This document shows positions 21,804 to 33,070 of a DNA stretch of 64,000 bases, piece by piece. Under the pieces are notes generated by a model that had not been told where the DNA came from, ran no database searches, and worked only from the letters and a program-made list of their open reading frames with translations. The position numbers and the translations under genes were made by a program. Numbering within the stretch: position 1 is the stretch's first letter; every line of letters begins with the position of its first letter. Source of the stretch: Metallyticus violacea (lineage: Eukaryota; Arthropoda; Insecta; Mantodea; Metallyticidae); contig CM060831.1 of the NCBI GenBank assembly GCA_030762175.1, forward strand, positions 145,423,501 to 145,487,500, given 5' to 3'.

Positions 21804-22269
21804 CAGATTGAAAAATTGAAGTCACGGCCTAGATTAAAACCACAGATTGCTCTATGAGCTGAAATACCGTGTCCTCCTACCACCCTCTCTCATCTGACTA
21901 TATACCCCAGAGACCTCCAAAAGGTTTTTTACATTGAGAGAATAATTCCTTAAGCTACAAGTACTTATAATCCACGCTTCTAGTTACGTCCTCCACATGG
22001 CTAGAAACACTAAGAAAGAACACTTTAAGTATATAAATTAACCCCTATATTGTTGGTGGTTAAACTAAGTCAGTATTACAAACACTAGTAGCTTTATGAG
22101 TCACCTCTCAATCTGTCATATAGAACCCTTAGGGAGGTCTACGGGATGTATAAAATCAGATGAGAGAGGTTTGTTGGAGGACAAGGTGGTTCAGGTGATA
22201 TAGCATCAGTCCATAAGGTTGAAGATTCGTGTTCGAATCCCGACCTAGACCAAATATTTTCAGTCTGAC
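21804..22269. mobile_element. Foldback (inverted-repeat) element with tRNA-like ends
   Basis: Two arms of about 140-165 bases, 21804-21945 and 22103-22269, are imperfect reverse complements. GTCCTCC, CTCTCTCATCTGA, TATA, AGACCTCC, ATTGAGAG and the outer CAGANTGAAAA occur in both in mirrored order. The right arm on the plus strand also reads as a tRNA-like unit (GGTGGTTCAGGTGATATAGC as box A, TGTTCGAATCCC as box B, ending CCTAGACC). About 155 bases separate the arms. It may be a foldback MITE or two SINE heads in opposite orientation. Confidence 0.72.
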
Positions 22270-23238
22270 CCTTCATTTTTGAGCCTGGTGAAAGATTAGT
22301 AGAATTAGAAAAGTTTTAATTAGAAAGTGCATCTTTTATTATAATAGTTTGAACTACGCGCAACTGTTCAGAATGGATTTGTCACTGAAAAGAAGTTTGA
22401 GGGATGGAAGTCCAGAGAGAATGGGTAATAGATGTATGGACGAGTGATGTGTTTACTCTCACGGTCGAAGAGTCAAAAGTAAATTGATTGCGAAGTATGC
22501 CACGGGTCAGCAGATGTTTTATATTGCACAAGTGTTTGTGGTGCATCTGAATCGTAAAGCCCCAACATCATAAAAAAATCCCAGTATTAATGTTTATCTG
22601 AAATAACATTTGTTGTTGCATATATTAGGATTATAAATTGTCTCTTGAAAGTTCCAATAAAATAAGCATTATGAGCAAAGTTCCAAGTATTCATCTGAAA
22701 AAAAAAATGTCTGAGATAAGAAGCAAAGAATACAGCCAGTGGGGTTAGTTCTTAATTTATAATGTTGTGGAGTAACTAATATGCAGGATAAAAATGACCG
22801 ATAAAATTTAAGTGGGTCGCTTTTCCTCTGTTCCATGCATTAAGTTACCTTCGAGATTCAATATTTATTTTTACCACCTTCACTCGCCTCCTGCCTTTGA
22901 AGAACAAGGGTTATTCGAAATATAGCGAAAAATGTGTAACTATTTAAGTGTTTTATGTTTCTGTTTTTCTATTTCATGCTATATGCTTTGATATTTAGTT
23001 CCATTATCGCCATGTATATTGGCGAATCTATTTGCATGTTGAGCATTATAATATCATTAAAGATTGAATATTTTTAAAATTTGCACCTTTCCTCTGCTGT
23101 TAACTATACGTTTACCTTTAACAAATATTGTGTACACAGAAAACTGTATCCAATCATTCACAACATTTATCCCACCTCTGGACTCACTCGGGAGGATTTT
23201 ACGACAATTTACTGTACAAAGAATAATTTTTTACAAGG
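22270..23238. other. AT-rich stretch, nothing recognised
   Basis: No conserved coding segment or repeat similarity found. Confidence 0.5.
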
Positions 23239-23392
23239 TGAGCAATGCTTGACGCAACCGCGACCGCTATGTCGGCGGAGGCCGGGTGGGGGGGGTTAGT
23301 TCCCCTCCGCTGCGCGAGGCTTCAGTGTGTATTAAAATCCATCAACACAGCAATCAGCCTCGCCGGCCGGCCGCGCGTGAAGGATTGTTCAC
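23239..23392 (+). mobile_element. MITE-like GC-rich inverted-repeat element, copy 1
   Basis: The left end GTGAGCAATGCTTGACGCAA and the right end in reverse complement GTGAACAATCCTTCACGCG are about 18-base imperfect inverted repeats. The interior shares GCTATGTCGGCGGAGG, CTCCGCTGC.CGAGGCTTCAG and GCCTC.CCGGC with 41655-41852 in opposite orientation. No ORF and no clear target duplication. The interior is much richer in G and C than its surroundings. Confidence 0.75.
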
Positions 23393-23754
23393 TTTATATA
23401 TGTTTCTAATATAATTAAACATATAGAATTAGCCGGATCTGGTAGTCTAGTGCATGGATGGCCGTGGCGAGCCATATTCAAATAGTGCAATGTGATTCTC
23501 TCGTTAGAGACCCCAAACTATTATTTATTCATGTTCCGGGGCCTTTAGTGAGAGAATTACCCGATATTATATCAGCACAGCGCAGCAGTGTAAGAATCCT
23601 AATATGTTATCGGTCGATGGCTTTATATTATGATGACTTTGGAATGCTGTCCGCCACTTAGAAATGAAACGATACGGGCTGCAAACCTCTGGTTTGATTC
23701 GGCGTTCGTCATCCCAGGTCTAACGGCATCCATGCTTGCCTTTTAGACCCAAGG
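23393..23754. other. Spacer with a weak tRNA-like segment
   Basis: CTGGTAGTCTAGTGCATGG near 23440 resembles a tRNA box A and could be the decayed head of the SINE fragment that follows; too weak to assign. Confidence 0.35.
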
Positions 23755-23882
23755 TCGGCACGCAAAAGAACCTCAAGCTCGAAAGAAGAGACATCTGAGA
23801 AAAATTTATCAAACGTTTCACGCTCTGAATTGAATGAGACGCTAACAACCAAATATTTTAAAGAACGCCCTTAAATAAAAGA
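23755..23882 (+). mobile_element. SINE family A, copy 5, 3' part only
   Basis: From GGCACGCAAAAGAACCTCAAG onward the sequence follows the family A 3' half (GAAAGAAGAGACATCTGAG, a CGTTTCACGCTCTGAATTGA block, TTTTAAAGAACGCCC then AAATAAA). The tRNA head and middle are not recognisable upstream. Confidence 0.8.
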
Positions 23883-25829
23883 AAGCTACATTTAGAAACT
23901 TCAAATCTTCAGATGCTTAATGGATGAAACGGCGCAAGCAATTAATCGGGCCACAGTTATACCTGCTTACCGAAAGTATGAAACAAATATTAAATACAAA
24001 TCGGAGAAATTTTTGCGTTAATCAATAACATGTGAAATAAGGAATATGCTACTAAGTAATAAAAAGAACCGACTGTCACTGGCGTTTCTCAACCATAGGA
24101 AAATGTTGTATCTTATTTTTGCTTCGCTCCCATCATTTCTTGCTATGTGGAGCGTGATTCCCATTTAAAAGTATTTTCGTGATAATTGGAGATCTACGTT
24201 TGTGGCACTACAGGTATATCTTGTTGTACATTGTAGTTGTGGTTACCTGGGTCGTGGAGGGAAGGAAGAATTCCTAATTGACAGAATAATTCTGTGACAA
24301 TTATTCAGCACACAACGAAAAGTAAGATTTTTGTGGTGAGCAGAATAAGAAAATTGATATATGGCTATTAGAATTTAATTTTAGAGACGCCCGCTATTTG
24401 TGTATATCCTCTTTATTTTCTCAGTTGATCACACAACCAAATCATTGTAATCATTAAACAGCATACGAACAACTAGCGTGGAATAGCTCACCATGTTAGG
24501 AAAAAGCGAGCTTTCCCTACTTGTTAGGAGGCCTTTGCCCTTAAGGATGCTTTATCTTTATTTTTATATCGAACAGAACAGCAGGGATAAAACCCTACAG
24601 AATGATGGTTAAAAATGTTATCATTCAATTTCCATAGTTTTACTCAAGATGCTAACAAACTTCAGGTCTTAACTGCGCAGACTACAATGATGCGGAATAT
24701 GTTTTAGAACACGGTTATAATTTGCATGAAAAAAATAATTTCTCCTGCGTAACAATTGCTGGCCTATGGATGCCGGGTTTCTTTCGAATTATATCTAAGG
24801 ACTCATATTAGGATTTGATGAAAGTTATTTTCAAATTAGAAGAAACTAACTGTAAAAAGTATCGTATATTTTCGTTCATTGGTTCTCAAAAACGTTCATT
24901 ATACAAATCTATTTTAATGTGCATAGCAGACAGAAACGAATACAGACTGTACTGGGTGGAGATAACTCGAAATCAAGTCTTAATGCTGTTTATTATTTAG
25001 TGGTTCTTCATTTCGAGACGTCATATTCTATTTTCCCAAATCGCTGACTTTGCATCAGATTTAATGCTTCGCTTTTTGGTTTTCTCCGAGTTGTGCTTTT
25101 TTTATCTTTCCATTCAAGAGGTATGAGATGTTATTTGTCTGCTTCTCAGTCCTTTTTTTGCACGAACAGAGAAAGAGCACAGCTACAGAAAAAGAGAATT
25201 GAAAAGACCTCACGAAGCCCTCTTTCAGCGAGAACAGAGACATTCTTCCATTATGGAATCAAAAGGTTCTTTTATCATTGCAGTAAAGTATTAACATATA
25301 GTTTTATAAGCGTGTAAACCTAGGGAAAAACTAGTTTTAAATGTGAATTATATATAAGTCGACGAAATACACTGCTCACTTGGGTAACTTTATTGTTTAT
25401 TGCTATTGGTGTTAACACAAAGTGGAACCATTAAATAGGAGAATCGAAAGTGCAGGTACATCATTTGACAAAACACAATTAGTCATACCCAGATTCTGCA
25501 TGTCAATCCGAGAACTCTGGAGACACTCGTAAACCTTTATTTACAACGTGCATGCAGCGAGTGCACACTGCAGTGAGCGCTTAGCTGTAAAAGTAATGGT
25601 TACAATCATAACTTGCTTAATATAGATAGTACGTGCCTGGCGCACCAGTCCCGCCTCCTTTAACGAATGGCAGGGAAAAACCGAGCTTAGTTCGCTACTG
25701 GTGAATAGGATCATTTTGTGACTGGAACAAAATCACGAGGATAAAATTATTGTCGTAATGCACAGTAAAAGCAATGGAATGGGGGGGGGAAAGGATGTTT
25801 GTTAATAGTTAATTACATTGAGTATACAG
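23883..25829. other. Two kilobases without recognised features
   Basis: AT-rich, with only short frames lacking motifs. No internal or dispersed repeats noticed apart from a G run at 25783-25791. Confidence 0.45.
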
Positions 25830-26112
25830 CTATTTTTTTAATAGTGTTTAACGCCCGTTTTTACTGCTGAGGCACCACAGGCAATGGACACTGATGATAC
25901 ATGAGATGAAATGATATATTGGGAAAGGATTTTCTTTTTAAGGAAGGAAATGTTCCAGGCCTAAGTTTAGGGTACCTCCCCGGCATTGGGCATTTTGAGG
26001 ACTGAGGAAAATCTGGGAAAAATCTCAGTCAGGGAGGAGGGTCCTGGAGGGACTCGAACCCCAGACCTCCCCTCACGAGTCCGCGTCTTAACGACTTCGG
26101 CCACCCGTGGTG
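25830..26112 (-). mobile_element. SINE family B, copy 2
   Basis: Minus-orientation copy with head GGTGGCCGAAGTCGTTAAG and box B GGGGTTCGAGTCCCTCC, followed by the same body blocks as copy 1. An 8-base duplication GTATACAG flanks it (25822-25829 and 26113-26120), confirming insertion as a unit. The tail side carries a short T run on the plus strand. Confidence 0.9.
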
Positions 26113-26120
26113 GTATACAG

Positions 26121-26441
26121 AAAAATGAAATGGGAAACTGTAATGCACGAATTTCAGCGTAAGGGATGTAATTGATACGGGAAAAGGCATACGCTTTTAA
26201 CAGTATAAGATTTGTGTATATATAAACATAACCTAACCTAAAAAACGTACATGCAACTTGCAACGTACATGAAATAAGTGTAAGTTTTGCATGCATATAT
26301 ATATATATTTAACTTAAGCTAGCATAGCTTAAATTTGCAACATATTATTTATTTTTCTCCCTAAAAAAAGTAACATTTTTATATAGTAAGAAAAGTGTGG
26401 ACAAATTATGAAGGTAAAGAAAAGCTAATAGCTACCGGAAG
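26121..26441. other. AT-rich spacer
   Basis: Contains a short TA run (26293-26310); otherwise nothing recognised. Confidence 0.5.
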
Positions 26442-26510
26442 CGAACCCACTATTTTCATATTGGTGGTATGAACTTCTAACCAACTGATCCATCAGCCCG
26501 ACATGAAAAT
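26442..26510 (-). repeat. tRNA-like sequence (pseudo-tRNA or SINE head)
   Basis: The minus strand reads GATGGATCAGTTGGTTAGAAG, a good box A, and 40 bases on GTGGGTTCGCTTCC, a good box B, spaced as in a tRNA, with a TTTTC run downstream. The acceptor arms do not pair convincingly, so I do not call a functional tRNA. Confidence 0.55.
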
Positions 26511-26640
26511 TGTATTATCATGTGCCTACATTAGTTGACTCGAATTGGTCTCGGTTTTCTCCGCTGCCCTCCGATACAGTTTGTGAAAAAAGAGGCTTGA
26601 TTAACACAATCATAATTAGCTGGAAAAAGAACATTAGGGC

Positions 26641-26802
26641 AGAGTAGCGGTAGCCGAGCGGTTTAGAGGGGGTTGCTCTTCTGCGTAAGATCGTCATACG
26701 GAGCCAAACCTGCGCTCTTAACCACGGCATCACTGCACACTCTGCCACAGAGCTTACGGAACACACATACTAGTTAGCGTCTTTAGTGCTTGCCATATAG
26801 TA
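26641..26802. repeat. Repeat family C, copy 1 (tRNA Leu/Ser-like)
   Basis: The plus strand opens with GCGGTAGCCGAGCGGTTTAG, a Leu/Ser-type tRNA box A. The 26720-26802 part, reverse complemented, matches 38474-38553 (GCACTAAAGACGCT.ACTAGT, TCTGTG.CAGAGTGTGCAGT). The 26641-26675 part matches the complement of 39050-39083 (CTAAACCGCTC.GC.ACCGCTACTC). So both halves recur in the 38-39 kb region, 12 kb away and in opposite orientation. Confidence 0.65.
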
Positions 26803-27278
26803 TAACTGCTTCAATGGCTACACAGCTTTGCTGGATAACTATGTCGAGTGGGACTTTTGCGTTCAAGAAATGGATAATTTGTTTTTAGTGACTTTTCTAT
26901 TGTGTTCAATTTTTAATACTGTATTCGGAAGTAGTTATCCGTACAAGGAATAACTACGAGCCAAAATAATTGTGAACATTCCAGCCCACAATATCGTACT
27001 TAATTATGTTTTCATATGCCCAGATGTAACTGATTTAATTTATGATAGTTATTCGGCCACCTCATTAGTGAGCAAGTTAAATGGTGAAACATGCATGAAC
27101 ACAGAACACTGGTGTAGAATGCGTTTCAGAAATGTCTTAGTGGCTGAAAGGAAAGTCCTTACATCCGTTCAAGGTGAAAAGGGTAGAGAAGGTTTTAATG
27201 CAGAATATTGCAAATTGTTATGTATCTAAAATATTCCGTTAATGAGAGGGATGACCCAGAATGCAGCACTTGGGACTC

Positions 27279-27279
<1 letters not shown>
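26803..27279. other. AT-rich spacer, nothing recognised
   Basis: An 85-codon frame at 26972-27229 has no recognised domain. Confidence 0.45.

Positions 27280-27321
<42 letters not shown>
27280..27321. repeat. Poly-T tract of about 42 bases
   Basis: Uninterrupted T run, the longest homopolymer in the window; possibly the A-tail of a minus-strand retroposed unit, but nothing recognisable is attached. Confidence 0.95.
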
Positions 27322-27326
<5 letters not shown>

Positions 27327-27529
27327 GAATTTGTTCGTGGTTTCCTCCAGCCGGCTAGGCTTCTGCTGGATAGTTTTTTTCCTTTCCACAAATTTTCTGC
27401 TTTCCCATTTCATCCATCAAAAGTGCAAGATGATTTGGTCTGGTGCTGTGTGCGATTTGAGGGTGGCTTGCGCTTTGGAAAGGTTTCTACCCCGGCGTCT
27501 GGCATGTTAAGGTTCAAACTTAAGGGTGT

Positions 27530-27640
27530 TCTATCTGGAAATATACATCTATGTTCACGTGGAATCGAAGGGAATGAGAGAGCAGATGTACTTGTCCAGA
27601 AAGAATCTAACCTTATCACACGGTAAGGAACATCACACAG
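27530..27640 (+). pseudogene. LINE RNase H domain fragment
   Basis: The plus strand reads IHLCSRGIEGNERADVLVQK followed by ES. This matches the last catalytic block of LINE-type RNase H domains (W.PSH.GI.GNE.AD.LAK), where the aspartate of AD is the conserved metal-binding residue. Only about 30 residues are recognisable; the reverse transcriptase is not present nearby. Confidence 0.6.
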
Positions 27641-28460
27641 CAAATACTTGCTAAAGAGCACAATCATAACATTAAAAAAGTCAGAACAAAACGTGATGAA
27701 TAAGCTGAAAGATATTCCTGACTGGCTGGATACCTCCACCGAATGGACATCTACAACTCTCATTCTGCATGACTCCATCTTGGACGCAGAAAATCTGAAA
27801 GCTTGTATCTCTATCACGTGGAAAACCCAAAGGATAGATACTAGAAAACCAGAGACAGTTTTTGATCCAACTATTAACTAGGTTATTTGTTTGATGTTTA
27901 TATTGCTCTCTTAGATCAATTATGTAAATCAATTGCCTGCTGCATTAATTGTTCGTGTCTCACAGCCGTCCCGTCTCCCTCTTTCCTCCCTGCGATGCCT
28001 GCAATGGGCACATACACACAAAAATCCATTCTCCATCCCTCTCAATACAATTCAAATCAACTCCTCCCCTGAAGAGACTTTTTCTTGTACTATGTGATGG
28101 GTTTGTTCAGGTTATGAAGAAATCCTTCTCCAAGTTCGCAATTTTGTATCTCTTTTGGTATCCCAGTATAGCAAACCTTCCTCTCAAAAGAGCCTGACTC
28201 TCGCAAGCGTTGGTGAATTGGTGAGAATCTTAGGTGTATTGCACATTTGCCATTTATTCACGAAGTATTTGGGGGGGGAACTATTTGTTTAATCTGAATA
28301 AACCAAAGACAATGAAACAAAAGAAAGCAGAGGTCATTATCTATTTTAAAAAAGTGTGTGATAATACAAAGAAAGCAGATTCAGTTTACTATTAATCACA
28401 GGAAATGTATGAGACCAATTTACATACAAACTGCATATCTATATCACTATTGCGTATTCT
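27641..28460. other. Stretch without recognised features
   Basis: The frame at 27648-27881 may be decayed sequence downstream of the RNase H fragment, but no motif supports that. Confidence 0.4.
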
Positions 28461-29152
28461 AGTGATGCTTTCCCTCGCGGCGAGGGGTTTTCCTAAGAAC
28501 GAGCCCCGCTAATTTGCCGCTCCTTGGAAAGAGTAGCAAGGCTGCTTACTTGTTGACCTTGCTGACTGTTCCAGTCGTTGCGCGGCTGTTCGAGGGTGTG
28601 TGTTGTGTTGTTCGTTTCTTAATTCGACAGTATATATAATTATGCCTCGGTGTTTACAACGGCACAGTGTGTCTTTATGTACGATTTATATGTGTTAACT
28701 CAGTGATAAAAGAATCATAAGACCAATTTTTTTTAGCATACAGTTGATTTTATTACTGATTTGAATACCATACTAACCCCTTTTTCAGAAAATTAATCGA
28801 AAAAGAGCGTTTTCATGGGTTGTTTTAACAGGACTCTGTCACTGCCCACACCACCAATAATTCGAGATAGCAATTCACAAGGTGTTTCCACAAAACACCT
28901 TGAATATTAGTAGGAATTTGTGGACTACTCTGTTCCCCGATTTAACAGTTTGAAATTTTTATCTCTAGAGTAAATTAAAAAATATCGTGTGTAACACGAA
29001 CCCGCACACCATACAAGAACTCAAAGATAATATTCGTCAGGTAATTGTCCGGATTTCTCAAAATGAACTAAGTGAATGATGAATAATTTCCTTAAAAAAA
29101 TGCCAAAAAATGTGTGGAGAATGAAGGCGAACAGATTCAACACCTCATTTGA
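28461..29152 (+). pseudogene. DUF4817-type DDE transposon relic, core-deleted (E2)
   Basis: It aligns with E1 from AGTGATGCTTTCCCTCGCGG at 28461 through the ATG at 28642 (MPRCLQRHSVSL in frame, or the DUF4817 start RVFTTAQ.VF.YD.YVLTQ after a shift) to about 28860. After a gap it resumes at 28987 with VCNTNPHTIQELKDNIRQVI and ISQNELSE, and ends QKCVENEGEQIQHLI and stop at 29150-29152. This is the C-terminal tail of the same transposase group. As in E1 the catalytic region between helix-turn-helix and tail is missing, though the breakpoints differ. Confidence 0.72.
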
Positions 29153-30149
29153 TAATTTAGGAAGTAATGAGTTTGTTAAATTGGTTTGCGTATTGTTTTA
29201 ACCTCCCGCTTATCACTGAGACCAACTGGCCGGCTAACGAGGCAAAACGCTCTGAGGGGAAACAAAAGTGATCGTACGGTACTAACACAGTTCCAATAAC
29301 TTATTAATAATAAATTAAAATATTCATCGCATCTGTGAAAAAGATTGAACTGCTCAATAAGAAGTACTGAAAAATGTTAAATAGGAAATAAAACTGTGCA
29401 AACAGCTAAAGATAGGTTGCGTTTCACGATCAGAGTTTGTATTCTCAAAGAGCAGCTCTCTTTAATGTTGGCAGACATCAATAGCAATATACGATGTGAT
29501 ATCTTGGAACTCTCAAGCTCTTAAATCTCGTTTATCGCCAGTAACACAGAGTAGGGGAACTAAAGGTCAACGGCATCATAAATCTTGGAAGAATTATATT
29601 TCCTCGAAAAAGAAGTTCACGGCGTCAGGAAACAGAAGTGCAGAGTTTATCCGGGAACAGTAAACAGTTCTTAAAGTAGACTTGTATTGTAAGGTAAACA
29701 CTAGACGCCAGCTATTGAATTCATAATTAACTCTGTGTTCTTTATTTAATTTTAGCTTTGCAGATATTAATGAAACGTGACACAATTTTCAATTTTCGTA
29801 TAATTAACTTGTTGCGTGACACTGTATTGAAATTCGTCATAAAAATTAGTTAGTTGGAAAAATAAATGGACAATAACAATACCATTCACTGGTTTAATCG
29901 TAAATATACACAGGGAAACTCTAAGTGCTGTTTCATCAACGAGAAAGAACCTTTAGGCCTGAATATGATGGGATCATAACGTTACATTAGTTTCTACCTA
30001 TAGAGAATTCCAGAATGTATCTGCTGAGCAAAGCATTGTAAATAAACTTCAATCTGAAATAAACAAATATTAAGTGTTACTATTCTCTTATAAATTGAAA
30101 AGCGGTGCTCAATAAAGACTGAGATTGATGTTGTATGTTATTATTATAA
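29153..30149. other. AT-rich stretch, nothing recognised
   Basis: No conserved coding segment or repeat similarity found. Confidence 0.5.
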
Positions 30150-30470
30150 AATCAATAAAATTAAAAAAAAATCCCTTCAATATTGTCGCCATCAAAAGCT
30201 ATGCCCTTATCCCTTCTTTTTATCCAGTTTTAGAATACACCCTCAAATCCATTTTTGATAGGCACTTCAAAATCGCTTCTAGAGCCTTCACATATCCGAT
30301 TGTAATCCTTTGAAGTTCTTTTTGGCAGTTGGAAACAAAAATAACTCACATGGGGTGAGATCAGGGCCATACAGGGGATGGGGAACAGTATAGATGCTTT
30401 TCTCGACTAAACAGCTGTAGTCACTTGAGGCCGCGCGTTGTCATTATTGAGCTTCCACTTGCCGACATAG
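30150..30470 (-). pseudogene. Mariner-like transposase C-terminal relic (minus)
   Basis: On the minus strand WKLNNDNARPQVTTAV (second aspartate block, 30410-30460) is followed by a decayed third block around MALISPHVSYFCFQLPK. It ends with NWIKRRDKGIAFDGDNIEGI, equivalent to the mariner tail (W..RCDKCIA.DGDYFE). All three catalytic blocks are hit by frameshifts or substitutions. The N-terminal half would be expected at higher coordinates but was not found. Confidence 0.7.
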
Positions 30471-30835
30471 AATGAGAAAGTCTAATTGATATATCCAGCA
30501 TTTTCGGTAGTCTGTGCAGCTCGCAGCTCTCTCTCTCTTCAATTTTCAAAGGCTTTATGCCAACGGAAATGTGCAGCACGAGACATTGAAGACTCTGCAA
30601 AGATGTTCAAGCGTATCTTTTTCAATAGAAAACAAAACTTTGCTTCGCATTCTTGAATTCTTAAACTTTGGCGGAGAATGGTCGATTAATTACCCTTACA
30701 GAAAGGGGTGATTCTGCTGTTGTAGTCTCGAACGGCAGCGGAGAAAGCTGAATTCTTCAGCCCCGAACAGCAGTGGAAGAAGCCGAAATCCAGGGGGAAC
30801 ACTGTAGGCGAATACTTAGTTTCACTTAAATGTAA
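30471..30835. other. Spacer, nothing recognised
   Basis: No coding or repeat match seen. Confidence 0.45.
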
Positions 30836-30900
30836 ACTTGTTAGCTCAGCTGGTCGTGCATATAACGGTTCGATCCCCCTCGGGCGAACTTTTTTTTTTC
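30836..30900 (+). repeat. Shortened tRNA-like sequence followed by T run
   Basis: GTTAGCTCAGCTGGTCG is a strong box A and CGGTTCGATCCCCC a strong box B, but only about 13 bases separate them, so the anticodon arm is missing. A T9 run after CGAAC could act as a pol III terminator. Pseudo-tRNA or SINE head remnant. Confidence 0.6.
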
Positions 30901-31653
30901 TCTCTTCTATAATCTCCATAATTTGTCTACACTGTTCTTAATAGAATAAATGTTACTTTTTCTAAATACTCAAAATAAAAGAAATTCCACTGTTGCTTCA
31001 TGACTATATAAGCTCCACATCAATGTTTTCTTTCCACCAGTTGGTTAGAGATGTTACTTTTAGGAAAGGACAACGCACGGGTCGCAATTTTAGGTTAGAT
31101 TTAACAAATAATAATAGAACTCCGCACTAATACTTTCTCATACCTAATCTATCATCTACCTGACTGCCAGTAAAGCCCAGCATGGCCATCTCCCTCTGTT
31201 CTGTCGCGTAAAGTAGTGCGGTAGCTACTTTTCTCTTCATTCTTCCTCACCTTTACACTCATACAGAACATGTGTCCATGATTTTCCCTCCTCAAAGGTG
31301 GGACAAATTCTCCGCTCATTTTTATGCTTCCAGTATTAGTTTCGAAGGTGTAGTGGTAAGTTTCAAACGATTATTAATATCTCGTCCATATCCGCAAACT
31401 TTCTGAGGGCTTCTTGATACTCAGAACTATTAAACGCTTTCTAAAAATTTCTAATTGCTGTTTGAGTTGTGAGAAATAATTTCGTGACGTCTATGCTTGT
31501 TTACTCAGTCTTGCCAACGGAACACAGAGGGTGAAACAGTAAAATATATGCAACTTCTAAAACATACAATATGAATGGATAATTCGTATTTATGGACTAT
31601 AAAATGCGAGTTTGCGAGTTACATAATAAATTCTTCATATTTAGTTACCGCAA

Positions 31654-31657
<4 letters not shown>
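30901..31657. other. AT-rich stretch, nothing recognised
   Basis: No coding or repeat similarity seen. Confidence 0.5.

Positions 31658-31703
<46 letters not shown>
31658..31703. repeat. (TA)n microsatellite
   Basis: About 22 uninterrupted TA units. Confidence 0.97.
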
Positions 31704-31705
<2 letters not shown>

Positions 31706-31984
31706 ATCCAAGCATATTACAATCCTACCTTGTAAGTAGAAATTGACTCCATTTAGAAGAGGTTTTGAAGGCTTACCTGAAACAAACGAAAACACAAACA
31801 TGAAACAGAGTTCTGTACCTCTTTCTTCATAACAAATATCAGCTCCTTACCTCTTGTATATTGCATATTAACTTCCGTTTAAATATTAAATATTGTCCTC
31901 TGCAAGATAAAAGAGTTACAAAGTGCCAAGGTTAACACAGACATGAAATTGTGTGCGTTATATGCTTACTATATTCATAGCTGC

Positions 31985-32840
31985 AGTCAATTCTAAGTTT
32001 CCGAAATGCCATGGAGATCATAAATTACTGTAATGAATGCCACATCTGCAGCTCAATTCCAACATTACCCAAAATTTCTATCGTGATTCAAAAGTTACCG
32101 GAATTGATTTCCAGCAGAATGCAAAAGCCCTTACGAATCAATTCTATCATCTTTCTAAACTAACTAAATTTTTCATAATGCATTACATTTCACCAGGATT
32201 CAAAACTTATTTCCAATAAGATCCAAAAAATTCTGCACTGAATTCTAGAATGACGAAGAACAATGGAAACTGAATTCAACCATAATCCAACAATTCTCAA
32301 CACGCAATTACTTTAAGACCCAGAAATTCCCTAAGAATGGTTTGTATCACCAATCAAGCTATATCACACCCCACCATCGTAGTTCTTGGTGGTGTAGTGG
32401 TAACCGTACCTACCTACTAAACCCAAGATCGCGGGTTCAAACTCGGCCAGGATCGATGGATTTTTTGGGGCGTAAATATCCTAAGTATGGCTTCCTTCGG
32501 AAGGAAAGTAAAGCCTTGGGTTCCGTGTCGTACATTTACGGCACGAAAAAGATCCTCAAGCCTGAAAGAAGGGGCTTCTGAGCAAAATTTGTCGGCCGTT
32601 TCACGCCCTGAATTGAATGGGACGCTGATGACCTGAGATGTTAAAGAGAGTACGTAAATAAATCAATTCAACATCCTGCCATTGTCCAATTTTTCTGAGA
32701 GAAAAATTTATTAGGATCAAATATTGTTTAAATTAATTCCATCACAATCCACAAAGTCAAATGCTTTACAATGATTAAAACATTTGGAACTGAATTCATC
32801 CATGACACAAAAATATTTTATGCTGAATTGCAAAACATAA
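31985..32840. repeat. Degenerate tandem array, unit about 35-50 bases
   Basis: A loose unit TGAATTCCATCATAATCC plus an A-rich stretch recurs near 31987, 32053, 32100, 32139, 32187, 32236, 32270, 32318, 32734, 32790 and 32823. Common words are CTGAATTC, CCATAATCCA, CCAGGATTC and ATTACA. SINE A copy 6 sits inside it. Units are too diverged for a firm period; a dot plot would settle it. Confidence 0.5.
32380..32664 (+). mobile_element. SINE family A, copy 6
   Basis: Nearly full-length plus-orientation copy. The head reads TTCTTGGTGGTGTAGTGGTA as box A and GCGGGTTCAAACTCGGCC as box B. GGCTTCCTTCGGAAGG, GTGTCGTACATTTACGGCAC, CTTCTGAGCAAAATTTGTCG and GATGTTAAAGAGAG follow, then a short AAATAAAT tail. 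It interrupts the degenerate array at 31985-32840. No clean target duplication seen. Confidence 0.93.
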
Positions 32841-32919
32841 ATTAAAAAAGACTGATTCTCTCTGCATCAAATTTCTTGAGATTGGGTTGTACTGAAAAAC
32901 TAACACCATGACTCAATTT

Positions 32920-33070
32920 GTAGATCATGAAAATAAGAGTTACAGAAATGAAAAAATAGGAAATAGAGACGGAGGAAAATAAAGAATGAAAAAAAAAGAG
33001 AGGAAAATTAGCAATTAAAAAAAAAACAAAACAAAAAAACAAAGGGGAATAAAATAGCAGAAACAGTCTC
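32920..33070. repeat. Purine-rich low-complexity tract
   Basis: A- and G-rich on the plus strand with A9-A10 runs; similar in composition to 2577-3060 but without a unit-level match. Confidence 0.7.

Noticed and set aside
25967..26296. Frame with RVPPGPSS-type peptide
   Set aside because: Translation of the SINE B box B region.
30836..30900. Functional tRNA gene
   Set aside because: Both internal promoter boxes are good but the anticodon arm is missing.
31985..32840. CRISPR-like array
   Set aside because: Units are degenerate with no constant repeat or unique spacers, and the context is eukaryotic.
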